A DNA stretch of 64,000 nucleotides from Treponema sp. (GTDB lineage: Bacteria; Spirochaetota; Spirochaetia; Treponematales; Treponemataceae): NCBI GenBank assembly GCA_024690865.1, contig JAILON010000156.1, forward strand, positions 1 to 64,000, written 5' to 3'. Shown piece after piece: positions 34,327 to 44,635 of this stretch. The notes beneath the pieces are model-generated. The model worked only from the letters and a program-made list of their open reading frames with translations. It did not search any database and was not told the origin of the DNA. Every line of letters starts with the position of its first letter. Position 1 is the first letter of the stretch. Position numbers and translations under genes: made by a program.

Positions 34327-35097
34327 ATGGAACGGCGAACGTCCGCGCTTGCCCTGGTCCTGCTCCTGCTGGCCGGCCTGTTTCCCGCTGCGGCGGCTAC
34401 CAAGCCCAACCGCGCGTCCTTCCCCTTCAACGGCCTCATCAGCGACGGCGACCTGGAAAAGCTGACGGCGGGCGAAATCGTCATCCGCAACATCAGGGAC
34501 CGGAAGAACATGTGCATGCCGCGGGGGGTCTGCCCCTATGCGGATGAAATCCTGGGCATGTTCACCGAGCTGAACCCCGGCTACCTTGCGGAAATCCTGT
34601 ATATGTTCCCGGTGGAAGGCAACAGCGACGCTTCCATAATCGGGCAGTCCGACGCGATTTTTTCCGACTGGCCCCTCTACAAGGAGGTCATCTACACGGA
34701 CGAGGACACGGGCAAGAGCAAGCACCTCTTCCCGGAGGCGGAGCTGGTGAAGCGGACCGACCGCTACCGCTGGAAGTCCATTTGGACGCACGTCAAGATG
34801 GACTTCCTTGCCCCCTACGATACCGAGCTTATCATCAAGACGACGGACGACACCTTCTTCTTCAGCCAGATAAACCAGGAGGCGATGAAGTACAAGTTCG
34901 TCACCGCCGTCAAGCCCAAGAACATGCAGGCCGCCATCTGCTGCTTCAAGTACCGGGACAACTGGTTCGTGTATGCGCTGGGCGGGGTCAAGGCCCCGGT
35001 CATTCCCTTTGTACGCAACAAGATAGACCACCAGTTCATCGGAAGGATCGAAGACTTCACGGTGTTCTACATAAACAGGTTCGACATAAAGAGGTGA
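34327..35097 (+). CDS. Secreted protein of unknown function
   Basis: Signal peptide MERRTSALALVLLLLAGLFPAAAA; starts directly after the ptsI stop. Confidence 0.65.
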   Translation: MERRTSALALVLLLLAGLFPAAAATKPNRASFPFNGLISDGDLEKLTAGEIVIRNIRDRKNMCMPRGVCPYADEILGMFTELNPGYLAEILYMFPVEGNSDASIIGQSDAIFSDWPLYKEVIYTDEDTGKSKHLFPEAELVKRTDRYRWKSIWTHVKMDFLAPYDTELIIKTTDDTFFFSQINQEAMKYKFVTAVKPKNMQAAICCFKYRDNWFVYALGGVKAPVIPFVRNKIDHQFIGRIEDFTVFYINRFDIKR

Positions 35098-35101
35098 ACG
35101 T

Positions 35102-35407
35102 ATGATGAATCCTTCGTTGCTGCTCGCGTGCGGAATCGCATTCGTCGTGGTCGGCCTGCTGTTTGCGGCGGCAGGCTTCTACCTGAAGCTCCCTTCTTCC
35201 GTCCAAAAGGCCCCGATCAGTGCGGTCGCAGGAATCATCTTCTATATTATTGGCGCGATGACGGTCGTCGTTGGGGCATTCGCACTTGCCTTCCATGGGA
35301 GGGCGACGAAAACGGCTGTAGAAATTGTCCTCCTCATCTACCTGGCGGCAGTCATCGTGCTGCTCCTCGTGTTCACCCGCCTGGTGAAGGAGCCCGGCAC
35401 ACAGTAG
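35102..35407 (+). CDS. Small membrane protein (three hydrophobic segments)
   Basis: Intact ORF following 34327..35097; three TM-like stretches. Confidence 0.65.
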   Translation: MMNPSLLLACGIAFVVVGLLFAAAGFYLKLPSSVQKAPISAVAGIIFYIIGAMTVVVGAFALAFHGRATKTAVEIVLLIYLAAVIVLLLVFTRLVKEPGTQ

Positions 35408-35475
35408 GGCCGGCGGCGCTTTTTGGGGAGGGCGACGCTTTCCGCGGGGCCGGAAGTCTTACGGCCGGGCCTGTA

Positions 35476-35625
35476 TTTTCTTCCGGGCGCGCCGGCGGTT
35501 TTGCTGGCCCGGCGGCGTTTTCTTTCGGGTGCACCGGTGTTTTTGCTGGCCCGGCGGGCCTGTATTTTCTTTCGGGGGCGCTGGCGGTTTTGCTGGCCCG
35601 GTGGGCCTGTATTTTCTTTCTGGGG
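35476..35625. repeat. GC-rich 42-47-bp intergenic repeat, about 3.3 copies
   Basis: TTTTCTTYCGGG...GGCGGTTTTGCTGGCCCGGYGG; TTTTC landmark at 35476, 35518, 35565, 35612. Confidence 0.8.
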
Positions 35626-35661
35626 AATGACAGACCGGGAATTTTGTGTTAAACTGGAAGA

Positions 35662-38600
35662 ATGAGAGACAAGCTTTCCAGATTGGCTGTTCCCGCGTTC
35701 CGGCTTTTTGCGGCGGCCGTGTTTTTTATGAGCTTCCACCTGCCCCTGGCTGCCCAGGAACAGGTTGTGACGTCCACGGCGGTCAGCTTCCTGGGCGACT
35801 TCGTGAGCAGGAGCTGGAGCGCTTCGGACGGGCTTCCTGGAAACAACATCACCGACATACTTCAGGCCCGCAGCGGCTACATGTACTTCGGTACATATAC
35901 CGGCCTGGTCCGCTTTGACGGAATAGACTTCCTGACGATAAACCGCAGCCTTGACTCCAAGTACGACTTCGTTTCGGCCCGAAAGGTCTTTGAGGATTCC
36001 ACCGGGAACCTTTGGGTCGGTTCCAACGACGAGGGTGCCTTCCGCCTGGGCACGGACGGATCCGTCTTTCGGCTGGACATGTCCACCGGACTTCCCAACA
36101 ATTCGATACGTGCCTTTACCGAGGACCAGAGCGGCAACGTCTGGATTGGTACGGCCTCCGGCGTGGTCTACTGTACTCCCGAGGGCGAGCTGAAGGTCCC
36201 GGAAGGCCTCGACCGCTATGGCGAGCAGAACATCCTCGTGCAGAGCCTCTACTGCGACACGGCGGGCCGCATCTGGCTTTCCAGTTTGACCCCCGGCAGC
36301 ACCTACGTCTATTCGACGGGATCCTTCAGTCGCTTCAAGGGCTTCCAGTCCCTGCCCGCAGATTCCGCCGTCAGCTGCATCATGCAGGAGCAGTCCGGGG
36401 CATTCTGGTACGGCATAGCCCCCCACTATGCAATCAGGTCGGACGGCAAGGGGGGCGAGCAGTTCTACGACCTGTCCTTTGGCGAAATGGAAAGCACGAT
36501 AGTGGGCGACATCTTCCAGGACAGCACGGGCAACATCTGGTTTTCAATGGACCGCGGGCTTGCCATCATGCACCACGGGCAGCTGTGCCTGTACAATACC
36601 CAACAGGGGCTCGTGGACAACAATGTGAACTGCGTCTTTGAGGACAAGGAAGGAAACATCTGGATCTGTACCGATCGCGGCGGCCTGGAAAAGCTGACCT
36701 TGAGCAAGTTCCGTACGGTTGCCACGGAAAGCACGGTCAATGCCATAGTCGAGGACGTCCAGCGCAAGCTTGCCTGGTTGGGAACCGACACCGGCCTTTT
36801 GTGCTACAGCTATGCGGACAACAGTTTCCATGAGAACGGGCTGACCGAGGCGTGCAGGAACTGCCGCATCAGGCACGTCGCTTTTGACCGCGAAGGCCGC
36901 CTCCTTGTCAGCACCTACGGCCAGCAGGGGCAGTTCCGCCTTACGGTGACGGGTGGCCGGAATGCGGATGGCCTGGAATGTTCCGTCGAACGATGGGGCA
37001 GGGAAGAAGGTTTGGGCCACTACAAGACCCGCGTCGCACTGCAGACTTCGGACGGGGACCTCTACATAGGAACTACTTCCGGCCTGAGCATCATCGACCA
37101 CGAAACGGATGAAATCCAGACGCTCCATCTGTCCGACGGACTTCCCAACGAATACATCATGGCCCTGTACGAGGACGACGACGGCAGCATCTGGGGCGGT
37201 ACGGACGGAGGCGGTGTGTTCCAGCTCAGGGACAGAAAGGTCGTCCGTACCTATTCGAACGAGACGGGGCTTGCCGGCAACGTCATCTTCAAGATAAGCA
37301 GGCTGGACGACGGCGCGCTGTGGATATGCACGGGAACCGGCTTGTCCCGCCTGTCCGAGGAAGGCTTCTTCAACTTCGACACGACGAACGGCTTGGGCGA
37401 CGACGGCGTCTTCCAGATAATGACCGACTATACGGACACGGCCTGGTTCACTTCCAACCTCGGCGTCTTTTCCGCCAAGTTCTCCCAGATGAAGGAGATG
37501 GTGGAGGGGACGGCGGACCGTCTGGACTGCCGGCTCTACGGGCGGTCCGACGGCCTGCGTTCGGGCGGCGTTACGTCCACTTCCCTCAGCATGAAGGATT
37601 CGGAAGGACGGATGTGGTTCACGATGATAGACGGCTTCGCGGTCTACGATCCGGTCAAGGTGATAAACAAGGCACAGCCCCTGATACAGATTCAGAGCGT
37701 CAGCATAGACAACGAGGCGCAGGACGAGACGGCGGAACGGATCGTCATACCGCCTGAAGGAAAGCGCCTCCGCATAAAGTTTACGGGGCTCAGCTTCGTG
37801 TCGCCGGAACAGATGCAGTTCAGCTACAGGCTGGAGGGCTTTGAGAATGAGTATTCCCCCTGGTCGTCCATCAGGGAAGTCTCCTTTACCAACCTCAAGC
37901 CCGGCAAGTACCTGTTCTACGTGATGGCCAAGAATTCCGAGGAGGAGCCGAGCGCGATAGAAAAGCCCCTCATCCTCATAAAGAGACCCTACATCTGGCA
38001 GCTCTGGTGGTTCTGGTTCCAGATAGCCCTGTTCATCATCCTTGCGGTCGCCTTGATCATCTGGAACCGCTACCGGAAGATGAAGCGCTACCAGCAGAAG
38101 CTTGAGAACGAAGTTGCCAAGCAGACCAAGGAGCTGCGCAAGCAGGCGGAAGAGCTGGAGCTGTCCAACAAGGAACTTGCCGTAGCCAAAGACAAGGCGG
38201 AGGAGCTGCTTCTGAACATACTGCCCCAGCCTATTGCCCAGGAGCTGACCGAACATCCGGGAAGCCTCATTGCAAAGCAGTATCCCAATGCATGCGTCCT
38301 CTTTGCCGATTTGGTGGGCTTTACCAAAATGTCGGACAGCATGGCGGCTGGCGACATCGTGGACATATTGAACTCGCTCTTTACCCGCTTTGATCTGAGG
38401 GCCAAGGACTGCGGTGTTGAAAAGATAAAGACAATCGGGGACTGCTACATGGCGGCGACCGGACTTTCAGAAAGCAGTGACAACGGCGGCGTGACGCAGA
38501 TGCTCAAGATGGCCCAGGGAATGATGCAGGACGTGGTGGAATTCAATGCGTCCAAGGGGCTGCACCTGAGAATCCGCGTGGGCGTGAACTGCGGCAACCT

Positions 38601-39645
38601 CGTCGCAGGCGTCATCGGAAAGACCAAGTTCATTTATGACATCTGGGGCGACACCGTGAATGTCGCCAGCCGCATGGAAAGCACCGGTACCCCCGGCTGT
38701 ATCCACGTTACCGAGGCCGTGTGGGAACAGAGCCATGGGGAGTTCAGCTATGGGAAGCCGTTTGAGATAGAAGTGAAGGGCAAGGGGCTGATGAAGACCT
38801 ACTTGCTGGGAGAACCGGCGGAAGAGCCTGTGCCGCCGAAGTCCGGGCCGGTGGACACGTCCGGCGCGGCAGATATATCCGACCTGGCGGCCCCCGGTGC
38901 AGACGATGCGGATAGGGTGGCCGGCGCTGTGGCCGACAGTGCGGACGTGGGGGCCGGCGCCGACGATGCGGATAGGGGGGCCGGCGCCGACAATGCGGAC
39001 GTGGGGGCCGGCGCCGACGATGCGGATAGGGGGGCTGGCGCCGACAATGCGGACATGGGGGACCGCACCGTGGCCGACACTGTGGCCCCGGAGGCGGCGG
39101 CACCCGCTGCGACAGCTTCCGGCACTTCATTGGTGGCGGCGGTATCGACGGTAGAGGCCGCACCCGCCGCGTCCGCAGAGCTATTGTCGTCTGCCGAAGC
39201 GGAAGCTTCCGCGGACGAGCCGCCGGACGGCTATACGCCCATATCCTTGGATGAGATATTTGCCGCCAGGGAGAAGGAGAAAGATGCTGCACGGACCGCA
39301 GGGGCGGAGGTACAAACGCCTGCAGCAACACAAATGCCTGCGGCAGACCCGGTGCCCGTTGATGTGGCCGCCAGCACGGTGTTTGGCCCCACGTCGGGTT
39401 TCCAGGCCCAGCCACGGGCGGAACAGGAGCAGGAACCGAATCAACCCCAGCCGCAGGCGGAGCAGGAACTGGAACCGAATCAACCCCAGCCACGGGCGGA
39501 GCAGGAAATCCGCCCCGTTCACCGGACGGGCAAGGGCCTGCTTGCCACCTGCATGCAGAGGAATGAGGAAGACGGAAAAGAAGGGGCCGGGGTACACGGT
39601 TCGGATGAAACAGGTGGAATAGATTCAAAGAACGGAGGGCAGTAA
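35662..39645 (+). CDS. Reg_prop/Y_Y_Y beta-propeller sensor fused to a class III adenylate/guanylate cyclase, with a low-complexity C-terminal tail
   Basis: Signal peptide, repeated NIWFSMDRGL/IWICTDRGGLEKL-type blades, TM, NACVLFADLVGFTKMSD, KTIGDCYMAATGL, DIWGDTVNVASRMESTGTPGCIHVT. Confidence 0.92.
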   Translation: MRDKLSRLAVPAFRLFAAAVFFMSFHLPLAAQEQVVTSTAVSFLGDFVSRSWSASDGLPGNNITDILQARSGYMYFGTYTGLVRFDGIDFLTINRSLDSKYDFVSARKVFEDSTGNLWVGSNDEGAFRLGTDGSVFRLDMSTGLPNNSIRAFTEDQSGNVWIGTASGVVYCTPEGELKVPEGLDRYGEQNILVQSLYCDTAGRIWLSSLTPGSTYVYSTGSFSRFKGFQSLPADSAVSCIMQEQSGAFWYGIAPHYAIRSDGKGGEQFYDLSFGEMESTIVGDIFQDSTGNIWFSMDRGLAIMHHGQLCLYNTQQGLVDNNVNCVFEDKEGNIWICTDRGGLEKLTLSKFRTVATESTVNAIVEDVQRKLAWLGTDTGLLCYSYADNSFHENGLTEACRNCRIRHVAFDREGRLLVSTYGQQGQFRLTVTGGRNADGLECSVERWGREEGLGHYKTRVALQTSDGDLYIGTTSGLSIIDHETDEIQTLHLSDGLPNEYIMALYEDDDGSIWGGTDGGGVFQLRDRKVVRTYSNETGLAGNVIFKISRLDDGALWICTGTGLSRLSEEGFFNFDTTNGLGDDGVFQIMTDYTDTAWFTSNLGVFSAKFSQMKEMVEGTADRLDCRLYGRSDGLRSGGVTSTSLSMKDSEGRMWFTMIDGFAVYDPVKVINKAQPLIQIQSVSIDNEAQDETAERIVIPPEGKRLRIKFTGLSFVSPEQMQFSYRLEGFENEYSPWSSIREVSFTNLKPGKYLFYVMAKNSEEEPSAIEKPLILIKRPYIWQLWWFWFQIALFIILAVALIIWNRYRKMKRYQQKLENEVAKQTKELRKQAEELELSNKELAVAKDKAEELLLNILPQPIAQELTEHPGSLIAKQYPNACVLFADLVGFTKMSDSMAAGDIVDILNSLFTRFDLRAKDCGVEKIKTIGDCYMAATGLSESSDNGGVTQMLKMAQGMMQDVVEFNASKGLHLRIRVGVNCGNLVAGVIGKTKFIYDIWGDTVNVASRMESTGTPGCIHVTEAVWEQSHGEFSYGKPFEIEVKGKGLMKTYLLGEPAEEPVPPKSGPVDTSGAADISDLAAPGADDADRVAGAVADSADVGAGADDADRGAGADNADVGAGADDADRGAGADNADMGDRTVADTVAPEAAAPAATASGTSLVAAVSTVEAAPAASAELLSSAEAEASADEPPDGYTPISLDEIFAAREKEKDAARTAGAEVQTPAATQMPAADPVPVDVAASTVFGPTSGFQAQPRAEQEQEPNQPQPQAEQELEPNQPQPRAEQEIRPVHRTGKGLLATCMQRNEEDGKEGAGVHGSDETGGIDSKNGGQ

Positions 39646-39669
39646 AAGATGCTGGAAGGAAATAGGAGT

Positions 39670-40857
39670 ATGAAAATTTCGGATGCGGTCAGATACGTCG
39701 GCGCGGACGATCACGACATAGACTTGTTCGAGGGACAGTTCTGCGTTCCGCTCGGCATGGCATATAACTCATACGTCATACTGGACGACAAGGTTGCCGT
39801 CATGGACAGCGTGGACGCGGCCTTTGGTGACCAGTGGCTTTCCAACATACGGAAGGAACTGGGCGGGCGCGTGCCGGACTACCTTGTGGTCCAGCACATG
39901 GAGATGGACCATTCGGCCAGCATACAGAAGTTCGCGGAAGCCTACCCCAAGGTGGTAATCGTTTCTTCCAAGATGGCCTTCACGATGATGAAGAGCTACT
40001 TCGGAGACGAGTTTGCTTCGGCACTGGCCGCCCGACAGCTGGTCGTCGGCGAAGCTTCCGTGCTGGAGCTGGGGAAACATACGCTTTCGTTCATCGCTGC
40101 CCCAAACGTCCACTGGCCCGAGGTGCTGATGAGCTATGAGAAAAACGAAAAAATACTTTTCAGCGCGGACGCGTTCGGCAAGTTCGGTGCGAACGACAGG
40201 GAAGATCCAGAAGGATGGACCTGCGAGGCCCGGCGCTACTATTTCGGCATCGTCGGCAAGTTTGGTCCTCAGGTCCAGGCCGTGCTCAAGAAGGCCGCCG
40301 CTCTGGACATACAGAAGATCTGCCCCCTGCATGGTCCCGTGCTGGACGCGGACATCGGGGAATACCTCAAGCTCTATGACATCTGGTCAAGCTACGGTGT
40401 GGAAAGCGAGGGCGTGATGATTGCCTACACGTCGGTCTATGGCAATACGAAGAAGGCCGTGGAAAAGCTTGCCGAAATTTTGCGGCAGCAGGGTTGCCCC
40501 AAGGTTGTCGTGGCCGACCTTGCCCGCGAAGACACGTATGAAAATGTGGAGAACGCATTCCGCTACGGCAAGCTCGTCCTCGCTTCCACGACCTACAACG
40601 GAGGGGTATTCCCCGCCATGAGGGAATTCATAGAGCACTTGACCGAGCGGAACTACCAGAACAGGAAAATCGCCTTCGTCGAAAACGGCAGCTGGGCACC
40701 GGTGGTGGCAAAGGCGATGCGGGCTCTGTTTGACAGGGGACTGGCGGAAGGTTGCAAGAACCTGACGTTTGCGGAAAACAAGGTCTCCATAAAGATTTCG
40801 ATGACGGAAAAGAACATCGCCGAGCTGGAAGCACTGGCGCAGGAGATTTTGGCATAA
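39670..40857 (+). CDS. FprA-family A-type flavoprotein (flavodiiron protein)
   Basis: VVQHMEMDHSAS diiron ligand motif; flavodoxin domain VMIAYTSVYGNTKKAVEKLAE. Confidence 0.92.
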   Translation: MKISDAVRYVGADDHDIDLFEGQFCVPLGMAYNSYVILDDKVAVMDSVDAAFGDQWLSNIRKELGGRVPDYLVVQHMEMDHSASIQKFAEAYPKVVIVSSKMAFTMMKSYFGDEFASALAARQLVVGEASVLELGKHTLSFIAAPNVHWPEVLMSYEKNEKILFSADAFGKFGANDREDPEGWTCEARRYYFGIVGKFGPQVQAVLKKAAALDIQKICPLHGPVLDADIGEYLKLYDIWSSYGVESEGVMIAYTSVYGNTKKAVEKLAEILRQQGCPKVVVADLAREDTYENVENAFRYGKLVLASTTYNGGVFPAMREFIEHLTERNYQNRKIAFVENGSWAPVVAKAMRALFDRGLAEGCKNLTFAENKVSIKISMTEKNIAELEALAQEILA

Positions 40858-40884
40858 AAAAATTACCATGGCCGAAAAGACCGT

Positions 40885-41079
40885 CTATGCGCTGATCAGC
40901 TCGTGCTCGGCACAATGAATTCCCCTGTCGATGTCTTTTGCACGGCTTTCGAGGACTGACAAGGCATCGCTCTCCCTTTCGGTCTGCAAGGATTTCACAA
41001 GCGCGGCCAAAAGATTGAGCTTCTCCGTGAACGTAAGCTGCGGAATTGCGGTTATATTCGCTTCATACGACATAAACAT
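40885..41079 (-). CDS. Small hypothetical protein (64 aa)
   Basis: Short ORF with plausible start; no recognised domain. Confidence 0.35.
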   Translation of the reverse strand: MFMSYEANITAIPQLTFTEKLNLLAALVKSLQTERESDALSVLESRAKDIDRGIHCAEHELISA

Positions 41080-41254
41080 TCCTCCTTACATACTCCGGTG
41101 AGGGCCGTACAAGGTTCCAGTGGCGGCCGTATAGTTCCCAAGGGAAGCCTTTCGACTCCCCAGAAAAAACTGGTTTACACCGAACTGGTTTACACCGCTC
41201 CGGTGGCAGCCCTACAGACCCCCGCGGACAGCCTTACAAGGCCCCAGGGATGGC

Positions 41255-42994
41255 CTACAGGGCCCCGAACTTGCACAGCTGCGAGCAGACCCCGCAGCCG
41301 ACGCACTGGGTCGGGTCGATGACCGCCTTCTTGTCGCGGAAGCTGAGGGCGGGACAGCCAATCTTCATGCAGGACTTGCAGCTGCGGCACTTGTCCGCGT
41401 CCACCTTAAGAGGCTCCTTGTGCTTGACGTACTTGAGCAGGGCGCAGGGGCGGCGGCTGATGATGACGGACGGCTCGGGGGCGGCAAGCTCCTCCTTCAC
41501 CGCCGTGTCGGTCGCCGCAAGGTCGTAGGGGTCCACGACGCGGACGCGGTTTATCCCCATCGCATGGCACAAAGCCTCCAGGTCAATCTTGCCCGCCGGG
41601 TCGCCCTTGATGTTGTAGCCGGTCGTCGGGTTCTGCTGGTGGCCGGTCATGCCGGTAATCGAGTTGTCCAGTATGATGACCGTCGAATTGCTCTGGTTGT
41701 AGGCGATGTTCGCAAGCCCCGTCATGCCGGAGTGCACGAAGGTGGAATCCCCGATGACGGCGACGGTCTTCCCTTCGCTTTCGCTTCCCAGCGCCTTGTT
41801 GAATCCGTGAATCGAGCTGATTGACGCACCCATGCATTCGACCGCGTCTATCGAATTGAGCGGGGCGGAAGCTCCGAGCGTGTAGCAGCCGATGTCTCCC
41901 ATGACGGTACATTTGTTTTTCCCGAGCGTGTAGAAGAGGCCCCGGTGCGGGCAGCCCGCGCACATGACCGGCGGGCGGACGGGCAGATCCCCTATTTCTG
42001 CGCAGCCTTCGGACGCTTTCAGGCCCAGGTCCGCCCCCAGCTTGTCCCGGAGCAGGTTCTGCGAGAACTCACCGACCGCCGGGAAGAGGGACTTGCCTTC
42101 GACCGCAAGGCCGAGCGACTTGCAGTAGCTTTCGATAACCGGATCCAGTTCCTCTATGACGACGAGGCGGTCAACCTTGGCGGCGAACTCGCGTATCATC
42201 TTTTCCGGCAGGGGGTAGCACATCCCTATCTTGAGGATGGAGGCTTCCGTGCCGAACGCCTCCTTGGCGTACTGGTAGCAGGTGGAATCCGTGATGATGC
42301 CGAGTTTGGTTCCGCCCATCTCCACGCGGTTCAGGCCGGAAGTCTCGGCGAGCTGTGCCAGGCGGGCGGTCCGCTCCTCCACGAAGGGGTGCCGCCTGCG
42401 GGCATTGGCGGGGGCCATGACGTACTTGCCCGCGTCCTTCTTGTAGGGCCGGGCGGGGGGCGTCATGCGCTCGCCGGTCTCGACGATGCTCTGGGAGTGG
42501 GCCACGCGCGTGCACATCTTGAGCAGGACGGGCGTGTCGTATTCCTCGGAAATCTCGTATGCTTTCTTGGTGAACGCGAGGGCCTCGGCGGAGTCGGACG
42601 GCTCCAGCATGGGAATTTTGGCGGCAATCGCATAGTGGCGGGAATCCTGCTCGTTCTGGGACGAGTGCATGCCCGGGTCGTCCGCGACATTGATGACGAG
42701 ACCCGCATTGACCCCGGTGTATGAAATCGTGAACATGGGGTCGGCGGCGACGTTCAGGCCTACGTGCTTCATCGCGCAGAAGCTCCGCTTGCCCGCAAGG
42801 CTCGCGCCGAAGGCAACCTCAAGGGCGACCTTCTCGTTGGGCGCCCACTCGCAGTAAATCTCCTTGTATTTGACGGCCTCCTCGGTCGTCTCCGTGCTGG
42901 GGGTTCCCGGATAGGAACTGGCTAGGCAGACCCCAGCCTCATACAGTCCGCGCGCCAGCGCCTTGTTGCCCAACATCAGCTCTTTCATCGTCAT
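41255..42994 (-). CDS. iorA: Indolepyruvate ferredoxin oxidoreductase, alpha subunit
   Basis: MTMKELMLGNKALARGLYEAGVCLASSYPGTPSTE; GDIGCYTLGASAPLNSIDAVECMGASIS; C-terminal ferredoxin motifs DKCRSCKSCMKIGCPAL and CVGCGVCSQLC. Confidence 0.94.
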   Translation of the reverse strand: MTMKELMLGNKALARGLYEAGVCLASSYPGTPSTETTEEAVKYKEIYCEWAPNEKVALEVAFGASLAGKRSFCAMKHVGLNVAADPMFTISYTGVNAGLVINVADDPGMHSSQNEQDSRHYAIAAKIPMLEPSDSAEALAFTKKAYEISEEYDTPVLLKMCTRVAHSQSIVETGERMTPPARPYKKDAGKYVMAPANARRRHPFVEERTARLAQLAETSGLNRVEMGGTKLGIITDSTCYQYAKEAFGTEASILKIGMCYPLPEKMIREFAAKVDRLVVIEELDPVIESYCKSLGLAVEGKSLFPAVGEFSQNLLRDKLGADLGLKASEGCAEIGDLPVRPPVMCAGCPHRGLFYTLGKNKCTVMGDIGCYTLGASAPLNSIDAVECMGASISSIHGFNKALGSESEGKTVAVIGDSTFVHSGMTGLANIAYNQSNSTVIILDNSITGMTGHQQNPTTGYNIKGDPAGKIDLEALCHAMGINRVRVVDPYDLAATDTAVKEELAAPEPSVIISRRPCALLKYVKHKEPLKVDADKCRSCKSCMKIGCPALSFRDKKAVIDPTQCVGCGVCSQLCKFGAL

Positions 42995-43043
42995 TCTCCT
43001 TACAAAGTCCTTCTATTATAACACGCGGCGGCCTGTAGGGGAA

Positions 43044-43116
43044 GGGGTAGCGTAGCTTCGAACCAAGGGGTAGCGAAGCTTCAAACCAACCGGTAGCGAA
43101 GCTTCGAACCAAGGGG
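43044..43116. repeat. Three 23-bp tandem repeats GGGGTAGCGAAGCTTCGAACCAA; a further homologous copy near 44440
   Basis: TAGCG landmark at 43048, 43071, 43094 and a lone copy at 44444; core CGAAGCTTCG is palindromic. Confidence 0.88.
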
Positions 43117-43185
43117 GAACAGAACAGGGCAGGTAGCGGAAACCATACGGCTCCGCTGCCCGCCCCGCACGCTTTACATCACAGC

Positions 43186-44280
43186 TTATTTATTCAGGTA
43201 CTCGACGACCAGCTGGCCCATCTTCTTGGTGCCGACGAGCTTGCCGGCCGCCTTCACCGCGTCAATGTTCTTGCCCGCGATGTCTCCCGTGCGCCATCCG
43301 TCGGACAGCACCTTGTCCACCGCGCCCTCAATCGCCTTGGCCTCCGCCTCCGCGCCGAAGCTGAAGCGGAGCAGCATGGCGGCAGAAAGAATCGTCGCAA
43401 GGGGATTTGCGAGGTCCTTGCCCGCGATGTCCGGGGCAGACCCGTGAATCGGCTCGTAGAGGCCCGGGCCCTTGCCGTCGCCGAGCGAGGCGGACGCGAG
43501 CATGCCGATGGAGCCGGTCACCTGCGCGGCCTCGTCGGTCAGGATGTCGCCGAACATGTTGCTCGTCGCGATGACATCGAACTGGCGGGGATTCTTGACC
43601 AGCTGCATGGCAGCGTTGTCGATGTAGAGGAAGTCCAGCGTCACGTCCGCGTAATCCTTGTGCACGGTCTCGGCGACCTTGCGCCAGAGGCGGCTGGAGT
43701 TCAGTATGTTCGCCTTGTCCACGACGGTGAGGTGCTTCTTCCGCTTCTGGGCGAACTCGAAGCCCATCTTCACGATGCGCTCAATCTCTTCCCAGCTGTA
43801 GCGTTCGGTGTCCCAGGCGGACTTGCCGTCGGGAGCGGTTCCGCGCTCGCCGAAGTAGATGCCGCCCGTCAGCTCGCGGACGACGAGGATGTCCAGTCCG
43901 TCACCGGCAATCTCGTCCTTGAGGGGGCATGCGTCCTTGAGCTGCTTCCACATGACAGCCGGACGCAGGTTTGCGTAGACCTTCATGCCGCCGCGCAGGC
44001 CGAGCAGTGCCTTTTCCGGGCGGATCTCCGGGGCGACGTCGTCCCACTTGGGGCCGCCGACTGCACCGAGCAGGGCCGCATCGCTCTTGAGGCAGATGTC
44101 CAGCTGGTCTTGGGGAAGGGGCTTGCCCCACTTGTCAATCGCGGCACCACCCGCGATTACGGTTGTATAGTTGAACTTGTGTCCGAATTTCGTCGCCACG
44201 GCATTGAGCACGTTGACGGCCTCTGCCACCACGTCCGGTCCGATTCCATCGCCGGGGATAAGCGCAATGTTCTTTTCCAT
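43186..44280 (-). CDS. leuB: 3-isopropylmalate dehydrogenase
   Basis: [94 protein letters not shown]. Confidence 0.95.
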   Translation of the reverse strand: MEKNIALIPGDGIGPDVVAEAVNVLNAVATKFGHKFNYTTVIAGGAAIDKWGKPLPQDQLDICLKSDAALLGAVGGPKWDDVAPEIRPEKALLGLRGGMKVYANLRPAVMWKQLKDACPLKDEIAGDGLDILVVRELTGGIYFGERGTAPDGKSAWDTERYSWEEIERIVKMGFEFAQKRKKHLTVVDKANILNSSRLWRKVAETVHKDYADVTLDFLYIDNAAMQLVKNPRQFDVIATSNMFGDILTDEAAQVTGSIGMLASASLGDGKGPGLYEPIHGSAPDIAGKDLANPLATILSAAMLLRFSFGAEAEAKAIEGAVDKVLSDGWRTGDIAGKNIDAVKAAGKLVGTKKMGQLVVEYLNK

Positions 44281-44606
44281 AAGATAAGCTCCTGGCCGGT
44301 GCGGAACACAGTCTGTGAGTGACGTTCGTGCGGTGCACCGGCACTTGAATTATATGGCAGCTGCAAAGCCCACCGAGTTTTGCACCTGTACTTCAGTTTC
44401 TATAGTGGGAATTATATCACGCGGCGGGATTCTATGGAAGGGGTAGCGCAGCTTCGAACCAAGGGGGTCGGCCGGTGCAAGGCACGAGGCCCCGAAGTAG
44501 ACGCCCGCGGCAGGGCTCGCCGCTTCGATCTATTGGGGACAGGGGGGGCGCAGACGGCCGGAGGGAAAGACGCTACTACTGACAGAAAAAATCTTCACAA
44601 AACCTA

Positions 44607-44635
44607 TTGACAAACTGGGAAAACACCTGTATAAA
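44607..44635 (+). promoter_or_regulatory. Sigma70-type promoter of the metY/nif-like operon
   Basis: TTGACA (44607-44612), 17-nt spacer, TATAAA (44630-44635), about 60 bp upstream of the ATG at 44696. Confidence 0.72.

Noticed and set aside
40885-41079. Toxin-antitoxin antitoxin
   Set aside because: Small helical ORF but no toxin partner adjacent and no recognised family.
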